Shown here in pieces: positions 1 through 5,471 of a stretch of 7,903 nucleotides of DNA. Origin of the DNA: an uncultured Collinsella sp. (GTDB lineage: Bacteria > Actinomycetota > Coriobacteriia > Coriobacteriales > Coriobacteriaceae). The position numbers and the translations under genes are program-made. How positions within the stretch are numbered: the stretch's first letter is position 1; each line of letters starts with the position of its first letter. The notes beneath the pieces are model-generated. The model had not been told where the DNA came from. It did not search any database and saw only the letters and a program-made list of their open reading frames with translations. The DNA lies in the NCBI GenBank assembly GCA_902496375.1, contig CABVAS010000067.1, positions 1 through 7,903 on the forward strand, written 5' to 3'.

Positions 1-35
1 GCGAAGCCGGTGCGGATCCGCGCAGCGGATGCGCG

Positions 36-55
36 GAATCCTATACGCCGCACCA
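36..55 (+). repeat. 3' tRNA-Arg fragment, candidate attachment site
   Basis: These 20 bases, GAATCCTATACGCCGCACCA, are identical to the last 20 bases of the intact tRNA-Arg gene (271-290), from within the T-loop to the CCA end. The match continues over the next five bases with one mismatch. The bases before it (1-35) do not match the tRNA and cannot form a T-stem or the rest of a cloverleaf, so this is a fragment and not a gene. It is followed by its own terminator. Integrases commonly recombine at tRNA 3' ends and leave this kind of direct repeat at the far end of the element. Here the fragment would be the displaced 3' end of another tRNA-Arg copy, and the element would lie to the left of the window. 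A decayed duplicate tRNA is the alternative. Confidence 0.6.
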
Positions 56-65
56 ATTGAATTTT

Positions 66-94
66 AAAACCTCCGGTAACGGAGGCTTTTCTTA
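66..94 (+). terminator. Rho-independent terminator after the tRNA-Arg fragment
   Basis: A six-pair stem (CCTCCG 70-75, CGGAGG 80-85) encloses a GTAA loop. It has A-rich sequence before it and a CTTTTCTT tract after it. The layout closely parallels the terminator after the intact tRNA-Arg (stem, four-base loop, CTTTTCTTT), which supports the idea that 36-94 was once the 3' end of a tRNA transcription unit. Confidence 0.75.
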
Positions 95-172
95 TATCGC
101 GATGCGTCGAAGATCGCATCAAGTGGTCAAAATGAGTAAAAATCAAATTCAATAACTTTTTTCGAAAAATGC

Positions 173-201
173 TTGACCTTTATTCAGTCGATGTGCATAA
201 T
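173..201 (+). promoter_or_regulatory. Promoter of tRNA-Arg
   Basis: A -35 hexamer TTGACC (173-178) and a -10 hexamer CATAAT (196-201) are separated by 17 bases, close to the sigma-70 consensus. The predicted transcription start near 208 would give a very short leader before the mature tRNA 5' end at 214. The upstream sequence (about 127-170) is A/T-rich and could act as an UP element. Confidence 0.8.
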
Positions 202-213
202 AATCAACAAGTC

Positions 214-290
214 GCGGCGTTACCTCAGCTGGATAGAGGGTCTGACTACGAATCAGAACGTCATAGGTTCGAATCCTATACGCCGCACCA
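214..290 (+). tRNA. tRNA-Arg (anticodon ACG)
   Basis: A full cloverleaf can be drawn. The acceptor stem is GCGGCGT (214-220) with ACGCCGC (280-286). The D-stem is CCTC/GAGG. The anticodon stem TCTGA/TCAGA encloses the loop CTACGAA with anticodon ACG at 248-250. The T-stem ATAGG/CCTAT encloses TTCGAAT. The discriminator is A287 and CCA (288-290) is encoded. In bacteria the first anticodon base of this tRNA is normally deaminated to inosine by TadA so that it reads CGU, CGC and CGA. The gene has its own promoter and terminator and appears to be transcribed alone. Its 3' end is duplicated at 36-55. Confidence 0.97.
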
Positions 291-299
291 TTTGAGATT

Positions 300-330
300 A
301 AAGCTCCCGGCAACGGGGGCTTTTCTTTTA
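300..330 (+). terminator. Rho-independent terminator of tRNA-Arg
   Basis: A ten-pair stem (AAAGCTCCCG 300-309 with CGGGGGCTTT 314-323, one G-T pair) closes a GCAA loop and is followed by TCTTTTA. It starts ten bases after the tRNA CCA end. Confidence 0.9.
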
Positions 331-397
331 CGCCAGCTTGAGTGCTTTCGTCCAAAGGGACGATTTCCTGTCGACTCGTGTAAGATTCCGAGTAGGT

Positions 398-416
398 GTC
401 GCGGCCCATCCGCGAC
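398..416 (+). other. GC-rich hairpin upstream of the 813-aa gene
   Basis: A perfect seven-pair stem, GTCGCGG (398-404) with CCGCGAC (410-416), encloses a CCCAT loop. No T-tract follows, so it is not an intrinsic terminator. It lies 38 bases before the GTG start of the next gene, in its probable leader, and could be an operator or a leader structure. The 331-453 interval holds no other gene. Only weak promoter-like elements are visible (a TTGAGT at 338 and a TAAGAT at 381, not well paired with partners). Confidence 0.4.
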
Positions 417-453
417 CACTCCTTCTTCAAACGACCGATCAGGGTGATATTTC

Positions 454-2895
454 GTGGCAGAGCGTCCGACATACAAGCTCAGGTTTCTCGATCCTAAGAA
501 GCGCTTTCCGGCGATGCCCGAGCAGCCTGCGGGACGCTCATATGGCGTGGTCTGGAAACTCTTTGGCGAGGATCAGCATGAATCTTGTTATGTCGTCGAA
601 TTCGTTGGCAAAAGTCATGTGTCGCTTTTGGGCTACGTAAGCGTTTCGGGTGAGGTGTACAAGGTGGACCGCCCCGTCAGCGAGGCTCCGCTGCCCAACG
701 ATCCCGACATGGAACTGGTCCTTGACGAGTCGGATTCCGGTATTGGTGAGATCATGGTAAGGGAAGCCAACGGTGCAATGCGCGCGTGTGCGCAAACTGC
801 CGGCTCTCCCGAAGGCCCCATGCGCGAGCAGTCCGACCACGAGACATGGAATTCGACCCGCGCCCTTCCTTACGGCGAGTTCATGGCCTCGATGTTCTTG
901 CGTTACGTGATATTTGCCAACTCCGAAAGCGCTATTGTGAACACGGCGGACGCCGGCGGACTCGACGAGGGTATGCAAAACGTTGTCGACAAGATCAAGC
1001 TCGTAAAGTTGTCCGAGCCGGTCGAGGTGTTTTTGGGCTTTAACACGGCACCGCTCCCCGATGCTATCGAGACGCTGCTTTACCGCGTTGACCATGCCGA
1101 GAATCCGAGCGGTATCGAGCGCTATGCCGCCGCCCTTATGAGCGAAATTGACTTGCCCCGCCTGCGCACCATCGCTGCCAAGTCCGAGATGAGCCTGGCT
1201 CGCATTGATCGCTCAAAGATTTTCTATCTCAATTTTGATCGTAGCCTGTTGGACCAGGACGAGATTGACATGCTGCTTGCCATCGAGTGCCGTCTCAACC
1301 GCCTCTCCGGCATCCTTGAGCGCATCGGGGCCGGATTGGTCCCTGCGGCATCCTCGCCGAGCCTTGAGGGCTGCGCGCTCTTTGATGCGTGGCATATCGC
1401 CAAGACGACCAACGATGTTCCCCGACTGCTCGATACGGCTTCGAGCGATAACCCGTGGGCCAAGCCGGGAACGGTTTCGTGCCAGCCGGGCGGCGAGTGG
1501 GACGTGCGCACGCGTTTTGCGCGAATCGTTGAGGCGCTCAACGTGGTCACGCGGCTCGACTATACCTATCGGGCAAACGTTGCCGAGGGGATTATGCTCG
1601 TTCGGTTTGGGCAGTCTGTCGTTGATGCCATGCCGCAACGTGAATACGACGCTCAGGATGACGCCTGGCGCGAGCTGGACGAGGACACGCGCGCAATCTG
1701 GGCCGCGGAGCACGATGCGCGCGTGGCACTCACGCTTGCGGCAGCGTGTTTTGCCGCGGGCGCCTGCATCACGCGCTGCTATGTGCAGATTGCTGCTCCC
1801 GACAGTGAGCAGGGCGAGCGCGTTGTCGCAACGTATTTCTTTGGGCGCGCGGCCTATCTGGCCGATTGCGTGCCTGTCGCCAAGGATCTTGAGAGCATGG
1901 ACATGGACGATATGCCGTGCAAGCGTGTGCTTGAGGCGTATGAGTCAACCGCTCCGGAGACGATTGAGCCTGCGGAGGTTCATGCTCGTCCGCGTGATGA
2001 CCATCGCACGCTGCCGCCGGCGCTGCGCGATCTGCTGCTTGCCGATACGGCTGACGAGTTGGAGGTCATGGAAGAGGACGACGACCCATACGTGGCCCGT
2101 GTTGTTGAATTGCGCGAGCAGGCAAAAGTCGACCGTACAGGTGCTTTTGAAGGCTTTTCCCGTCTTGTTGAGGAGTTGGAGGCTAAGTGCGCCGTTGCCG
2201 AGCTTTTGGCGACAGGTCCGGTTCAAACGCAGTTTTGCGATAACCAGCTGGTGCGCATGGTGCTACCGGTGTTGGAAGAAGACCGCTCTGTGCGAATCCT
2301 TCGTGCGCCCGATGCGCTGTACTTTGCCCAGCACGAGATCTGCAGCTTTTACGTCGAGCAAGAGGACTTTGAACGAGCGCTGCCCGAGGTGCGCCATCTT
2401 TACGATCTGGCGCGCTCGTCCATGCAATCGCACTTTGCGCTCATCAACGTTCTTGCGCGTCTGGAGCGCTTTGACGAGATTATCGAGGTGGCGCGCCACG
2501 GCCTACGTATTGCCAGCGATCGTTCTGCAATCGGCTACCTGTTCTATCGCTTGGCGTTTGCCTATTGGAATTGCGATCAGCTCGACCTAGCGCTGGCTTG
2601 TTACCGTCTGGTGCCGCGCGGTGAGGAATCGGGCAGTAGTGCGCTGGAAGAAATGCAGGGCCTTATGAATGAGATGGGCGTCAGCGAGCCTCCGACGTTC
2701 GAGGAGGCGGTCGAGACCATCCGCAAGGCTGGACTCGAGCTGCCGCCAGTGTCCGCCGTGACGAATCAGCTGGCAGATGCCGCTGTACAACTGGTCGACA
2801 ACGGCTTCTTTTTCCTGGCACGCGGTTGCATCTTCCAAATGTGGCGCACCATGGGCAACGACGAGCTCGGCTCCCTCAACCGCTCGCTGGGGTAG
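454..2895 (+). CDS. Large soluble protein of unknown function with TPR-like C-terminal region
   Basis: I do not recognise this 813-residue protein. GTG at 454 is preferred because AGGGTGAT (441-448), a good match to the anti-Shine-Dalgarno complement, sits five bases upstream; the next in-frame ATG (514) has no such site. There is no signal peptide and no convincing membrane helix; the most hydrophobic stretch, residues about 424-440, is short and Ala/Cys-rich. The protein is acidic, with an EEDDDP patch at 540-545 that may be a linker. From about 621 to 722 there are three helix-pair units of about 34 residues with TPR-like spacing (Y/F/A/L pattern, for example FERALPEVRHLYDLA and LDLALACYRLVP), which suggests a protein-binding scaffold. 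The N-terminal 500 residues show no motif I can name, and no catalytic signature is apparent. It stands alone between two tRNA genes, so context gives no function. Coding potential is strong across the whole frame. Confidence 0.88.
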   Translation: MAERPTYKLRFLDPKKRFPAMPEQPAGRSYGVVWKLFGEDQHESCYVVEFVGKSHVSLLGYVSVSGEVYKVDRPVSEAPLPNDPDMELVLDESDSGIGEIMVREANGAMRACAQTAGSPEGPMREQSDHETWNSTRALPYGEFMASMFLRYVIFANSESAIVNTADAGGLDEGMQNVVDKIKLVKLSEPVEVFLGFNTAPLPDAIETLLYRVDHAENPSGIERYAAALMSEIDLPRLRTIAAKSEMSLARIDRSKIFYLNFDRSLLDQDEIDMLLAIECRLNRLSGILERIGAGLVPAASSPSLEGCALFDAWHIAKTTNDVPRLLDTASSDNPWAKPGTVSCQPGGEWDVRTRFARIVEALNVVTRLDYTYRANVAEGIMLVRFGQSVVDAMPQREYDAQDDAWRELDEDTRAIWAAEHDARVALTLAAACFAAGACITRCYVQIAAPDSEQGERVVATYFFGRAAYLADCVPVAKDLESMDMDDMPCKRVLEAYESTAPETIEPAEVHARPRDDHRTLPPALRDLLLADTADELEVMEEDDDPYVARVVELREQAKVDRTGAFEGFSRLVEELEAKCAVAELLATGPVQTQFCDNQLVRMVLPVLEEDRSVRILRAPDALYFAQHEICSFYVEQEDFERALPEVRHLYDLARSSMQSHFALINVLARLERFDEIIEVARHGLRIASDRSAIGYLFYRLAFAYWNCDQLDLALACYRLVPRGEESGSSALEEMQGLMNEMGVSEPPTFEEAVETIRKAGLELPPVSAVTNQLADAAVQLVDNGFFFLARGCIFQMWRTMGNDELGSLNRSLG

Positions 2896-2918
2896 GCGAA
2901 GCCTCCAAGGAGGAAAGG

Positions 2919-2933
2919 ATGCTAGGCAATTAG
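2919..2933 (+). other. Orphan ribosome-binding site with a four-codon reading frame
   Basis: AAGGAGG (2907-2913), an excellent Shine-Dalgarno sequence, lies five bases before an ATG, but the frame reads only Met-Leu-Gly-Asn-stop. The site is flanked by two sequences that could mask it: CCTCC (2902-2906) just upstream and TTTCCTC (2938-2944) downstream, which pairs with GAGGAAA (2910-2916). No protein gene follows on this strand, as tRNA-Ser comes next. It may be the remains of a gene start cut off by rearrangement, or a purine-rich coincidence. Confidence 0.3.
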
Positions 2934-2944
2934 AAAATTTCCTC

Positions 2945-2973
2945 TTGCCCATCCTTGGCTGTTTGGTTACTAT
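2945..2973 (+). promoter_or_regulatory. Promoter of tRNA-Ser
   Basis: A -35 TTGCCC (2945-2950) and a -10 TACTAT (2968-2973) are separated by 17 bases. The predicted start near 2980 would leave a leader of about eight bases before the mature tRNA at 2988. Confidence 0.65.
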
Positions 2974-2987
2974 AGAACGGCTGTTAC

Positions 2988-3078
2988 GGAGAGCTGACCG
3001 AGAGGCCGAAGGTGCTCGCCTGCTAAGCGAGTATGCCCCAAAAGGGCATCTGGGGTTCGAATCCCCAGCTCTCCGCCA
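2988..3078 (+). tRNA. tRNA-Ser (anticodon GCT)
   Basis: This class II tRNA has the acceptor stem GGAGAGC (2988-2994) with GCTCTCC (3068-3074). The anticodon stem CTCGC/GCGAG encloses the loop CTGCTAA with GCT at 3022-3024, which reads AGC and AGU codons. The long variable arm TGCCC/GGGCA is typical of tRNA-Ser. The T-arm TGGGG/CCCCA encloses TTCGAAT. The discriminator is G3075 and CCA (3076-3078) is encoded. It has its own promoter and terminator. Confidence 0.97.
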
Positions 3079-3092
3079 GTTTAACTTTAAAG

Positions 3093-3120
3093 AAGGGTCC
3101 CATCGGGGGCCCTTTTTTAT
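3093..3120 (+). terminator. Rho-independent terminator of tRNA-Ser
   Basis: A nine-pair stem, AAGGGTCCC (3093-3101) with GGGGCCCTT (3106-3114, one T-G pair), closes an ATCG loop and runs into six consecutive T residues (3113-3118). Confidence 0.9.
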
Positions 3121-3134
3121 TATCGAGAAAGGGC

Positions 3135-3151
3135 GCTGGGGATTCGAACCC
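3135..3151 (-). repeat. Inverted 17-bp copy of a tRNA-Ser T-arm
   Basis: Read on the minus strand this is GGGTTCGAATCCCCAGC, identical to 3053-3069 of the tRNA-Ser gene, covering the T-loop, the 3' T-stem and the first acceptor bases. The match stops on both sides, and no cloverleaf can be built, so it is not a tRNA gene. It lies directly beside the T-tract of the dacA terminator. It may be a pseudo-tRNA scrap or an old recombination scar. Confidence 0.55.
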
Positions 3152-3153
3152 TC

Positions 3154-3187
3154 AAAAAAAGGAGGCATCCTTTCGGACGCCTCCTTT
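3154..3187 (-). terminator. Rho-independent terminator of the carboxypeptidase gene
   Basis: On the minus strand a stem of AAAGGAGGC plus TCC pairs with GGA plus GCCTCCTTT, with one internal mismatch and a four-base loop. It ends in seven T residues (complement of A 3154-3160), and starts 24 bases after the stop codon at 3212. Its symmetry may also let it stop plus-strand transcripts that pass the tRNA-Ser terminator. Confidence 0.88.
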
Positions 3188-3211
3188 CAGCGAGTGTATT
3201 GTTCTTCGATC

Positions 3212-4552
3212 TTACATCTCGGGCGCCTTGGCGACGGTCTCGCTTTCTGCCGTGAGTGGGCGGTTGTCGATGCGGCGGCCCAGGCGGTCGAGCTTCACAA
3301 GGAGCCACTCAATGGGATTCGGCCCTGCCCCTTCCTCGTCGGCAACCAGGTCCATGACGGCGATCTTGGTGCCGTCCTGCTTGAGCGTAACGCTGCCCAC
3401 CTTGTCGCCCACATGCACCGTGCCCGAAAGATCGTCGTGGCTAACCTTTTCGGTCACCTCGCCGGCAAGGGAAAACACGGTCGCTTGCGCCGTAGGATCG
3501 GCGAGTGTGGCGTCGATCGTCTTGTCCGTCCAATCTGTCTGGCTAATGCGTGCCATAAGCGGGTTGCCGTTGGCGGTCTTTTCCTGCGTGTTGGCGATTG
3601 CGACCGTCACCTTGTGACCGTAGTACCAATTGGCAAGGGTGGCGGTATCGGTAAAGCGCTGATCGGTGGTGGTGGAGTTCAAAATAACGGTGTAGATCTC
3701 GTCGCCGTCGCGGTTGTAGGCGCTCGTAAAGCAATAGCCCGCGTCGTCGGTGGTGCCGGTCTTGCCACCGATGTTGCCATCTTGACCCAGCAAATAGTTA
3801 TGCGTGTCCATGGAATGCGAATGGTCGGTGCCGTCGGCGCCCGTGACCTCGATCCAGGAATCCTCGCTCGCTACGACCTCGCGGATCGTGTCGTTTTTCA
3901 TGGCCTCCTGCATCATCAGCGCTACGTCGTGTGCGGTTGAGTGCATATTGCCAGCCCACTCATCAAAGTCCAGACCATGCGGGTTTTCAAAAAGCGTACC
4001 GGTGCAGCCGAGCTTCTTAGCGCGCTCGTTCATGGCCTTCACAAATGTGGCCTCGGCGTCTTTGGTCTTAGGGTCGATCTTCTTGCCCACATATTCGGCG
4101 AGAACGATGGCGGCGTCGTTGCCCGAGGGAATCATCAGGCCGCGCAGTGCCTGCTCCACGGTAAGCTCGTCGCCTTCGAGCAAGCCAGCGGTCGAATTAC
4201 CCACGGTGGCTGCGGCGTTGCTCACCGTGACCTTCTCGTCCATCTTGCAATTCTCGACGGTTAGGATTGCGGTCATGACCTTGGTGATCGAGGCAATCTT
4301 GACCTGCTCATCGGCGCCGCGGGCATAGTAGACGGTACCGTCTTTGCCCATGACGAGGGCATTGGTCGCATCGATATCGGGCAGGTTTTCGGCCGTGATG
4401 CCGCGCGCATCGGCGGTTTTGCCGCAAACATTGTCGGTCGTGAGCACTTGGGCGCCGGCGACGGTGGGCGCGCCAGCGGCAAGGGCGATAGCGCAGACAA
4501 AGCCGGCGGCAAGCTGGGCTGAGCGCTTTGCAAAAGAGGTGAGGGACTTCAC
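3212..4552 (-). CDS. dacA: D-alanyl-D-alanine carboxypeptidase, DacA/PBP5 type (peptidase family S11)
   Basis: This secreted penicillin-binding protein should remove the terminal D-Ala from peptidoglycan pentapeptides and so limit cross-linking. Numbered from GTG 4552 (446 aa), the three S11 motifs are intact: SITK (nucleophile Ser88, Lys91), SGN (143-145) and KTG (264-266). Residues 1-34 form a normal Sec signal (basic KR, hydrophobic core, cleavage likely after AGA). The C-terminal domain ends with PIEWLLVKLDRLGRR, a likely amphipathic helix that holds PBP5-type enzymes to the membrane. In-frame starts also exist at ATG 4621 and TTG 4663; none has a clear Shine-Dalgarno site. I chose 4552 because the longer forms give an acidic, overlong n-region, and a TATACT -10 lies inside the extension. 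It is divergent from the VanR/VanS-like pair, which may regulate it. It is unrelated to the zinc enzymes VanX and VanY, as the serine motifs show. Confidence 0.94.
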   Translation of the reverse strand: MKSLTSFAKRSAQLAAGFVCAIALAAGAPTVAGAQVLTTDNVCGKTADARGITAENLPDIDATNALVMGKDGTVYYARGADEQVKIASITKVMTAILTVENCKMDEKVTVSNAAATVGNSTAGLLEGDELTVEQALRGLMIPSGNDAAIVLAEYVGKKIDPKTKDAEATFVKAMNERAKKLGCTGTLFENPHGLDFDEWAGNMHSTAHDVALMMQEAMKNDTIREVVASEDSWIEVTGADGTDHSHSMDTHNYLLGQDGNIGGKTGTTDDAGYCFTSAYNRDGDEIYTVILNSTTTDQRFTDTATLANWYYGHKVTVAIANTQEKTANGNPLMARISQTDWTDKTIDATLADPTAQATVFSLAGEVTEKVSHDDLSGTVHVGDKVGSVTLKQDGTKIAVMDLVADEEGAGPNPIEWLLVKLDRLGRRIDNRPLTAESETVAKAPEM

Positions 4553-4591
4553 AGATTTCGCTTTCGACGGGATGGTCTCTTCTGAAACTAG

Positions 4592-4597
4592 AGTATA
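4592..4597 (-). promoter_or_regulatory. Possible -10 element of dacA
   Basis: TATACT on the minus strand matches the -10 consensus at five of six bases. The hexamer 17 bases upstream (TGATCG) is a poor -35, as would fit an activator-dependent promoter. The start of transcription would lie about 30 bases before GTG 4552. Confidence 0.4.
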
Positions 4598-4663
4598 TCG
4601 TTTGCCGGCGTCGGCGATCATCGCGTGCGCGCTTGGCCCACATCCGCACCCGAACGGGCACAA

Positions 4664-4690
4664 GGGTGCTTAAGGCCGACTTAATCACCC
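4664..4690. promoter_or_regulatory. Operator-like dyad between dacA and the VanR-like gene
   Basis: GGGTGCTTAAG (4664-4674) and CTTAATCACCC (4680-4690) are inverted repeats matching at ten of eleven positions around a five-base centre. The dyad lies in the divergent intergenic region, ending 33 bases before the candidate -10 CATAAT (4724-4729) of the regulator gene. That is where an OmpR-family activator would be expected to bind. No T-tract follows, so it is not a terminator. That the neighbouring regulator binds here is inference. Confidence 0.5.
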
Positions 4691-4749
4691 ACGCTTGTTG
4701 TGTGTGGCGTGCGTCGCCTCAGGCATAATGGAGCGCGAGAGGAGCACGC

Positions 4750-5445
4750 ATGAACGAGCGCATTTTGGTAGTTGATGACGAGAAGGCCATCGCCGACTTG
4801 GTTGGCATCTACCTTACAAAAGAGGGCTTTGATGTCCAGATTGCCTATAGTGGGGCCGATGCTGCCAAGGCGATTTTGGAGCAGGAGTTCGATCTGGCGC
4901 TGCTTGATGTCATGCTGCCCGATATCGATGGGTTTGAGCTGCTGCGTACGATCCGTTCCAGCCATACCTATCCCGTGATCATGCTGACGGCGCGCGATGC
5001 CCAGCAAGACAAGATCGAGGGCCTTTCGCTTGGCGCGGACGATTACGTGGTTAAGCCGTTCCGTCCGCTGGAGCTCATCGCGCGCGTGCACGCTCAGCTT
5101 CGCCGCTACACCAGCTACGGTAGCCGTGCACAGGCGGCTGAGTCGCCGACCATTCAGCTCGACGGCTTGGAGATCAACCGCGATGCTCGTTCCGTGACAG
5201 TGGACGGTTCACCGGTTCGCCTCACGCCCACCGAGTATTCAATCTTGCTGTATCTGGTCGAGCATCGCGGCAGCGTGGTGGCCGTAGAGGACCTGTTCCG
5301 CGCGGTGTGGAACGAGGACTTTATGCCCGGCTCCAACAATACGGTGATGGTGCATATTCGCCACTTGCGCGAAAAGATCGGCGACGACGCACAAAAGCCA
5401 CGCTTTATCAAAAACGTCTGGGGCGTCGGCTACATCATCGAATAA
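4750..5445 (+). CDS. vanR: VanR-like response regulator (OmpR/PhoB family)
   Basis: This 231-residue DNA-binding regulator has a receiver domain (about 3-115) with the acidic pocket D9/D10, phosphoacceptor D53, T80 and K102. A C-terminal winged-helix domain (about 130-230) includes LTPTEYSILL, the recognition-helix region NNTVMVHIRHLREKIGD and the closing WGVGYIIE. The phrases HTYPVIMLTA and KPFRPLELIARVHAQLRRY are very like VanR of glycopeptide-resistance clusters, so I place it in that subfamily. The start is supported by GAGAGGAG (4737-4744), five bases before ATG. A candidate -10 CATAAT (4724-4729) without a good -35 precedes it. The partner kinase starts 26 bases after its stop, so the two form an operon. 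The targets are unknown; dacA and its own promoter are the obvious candidates. The name denotes family resemblance and does not imply resistance. Confidence 0.93.
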   Translation: MNERILVVDDEKAIADLVGIYLTKEGFDVQIAYSGADAAKAILEQEFDLALLDVMLPDIDGFELLRTIRSSHTYPVIMLTARDAQQDKIEGLSLGADDYVVKPFRPLELIARVHAQLRRYTSYGSRAQAAESPTIQLDGLEINRDARSVTVDGSPVRLTPTEYSILLYLVEHRGSVVAVEDLFRAVWNEDFMPGSNNTVMVHIRHLREKIGDDAQKPRFIKNVWGVGYIIE

Positions 5446-5471
5446 CGCTTTTCGCTTGTGAGGATCTTGAT

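Noticed and set aside
1..55. A complete second tRNA gene at the left edge
   Set aside because: Only the last 20 bases match a tRNA. The five bases that should form the 5' T-stem (GATGC) do not pair with CCTAT, and no anticodon arm is present.
1..60. C-terminal end of a protein gene running into the tRNA fragment
   Set aside because: One frame is open to a TGA at 58-60 with GC-rich third positions, but fewer than 20 codons are visible and another frame stays open even longer, so it cannot be supported as a feature.
1205..2590. 461-codon open frame in a different frame inside the 813-aa gene
   Set aside because: Its composition is Arg/Ser/Trp/Cys-rich, as expected of a shifted frame of a GC-rich gene, and it has no ribosome-binding site. 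The enclosing frame has normal composition and a good start.
2777..3940. Long plus-strand open frame of 387 codons across tRNA-Ser and dacA
   Set aside because: It runs through the tRNA-Ser gene, two terminators and the antisense of a carboxypeptidase with all catalytic motifs. It is an open frame caused by GC bias.
5307..5471. N-terminal extension of the histidine kinase to an upstream ATG
   Set aside because: The extension overlaps the winged-helix region of the response regulator and reads as low-quality sequence, while ATG 5472 has a proper ribosome-binding site in the short intergenic gap.
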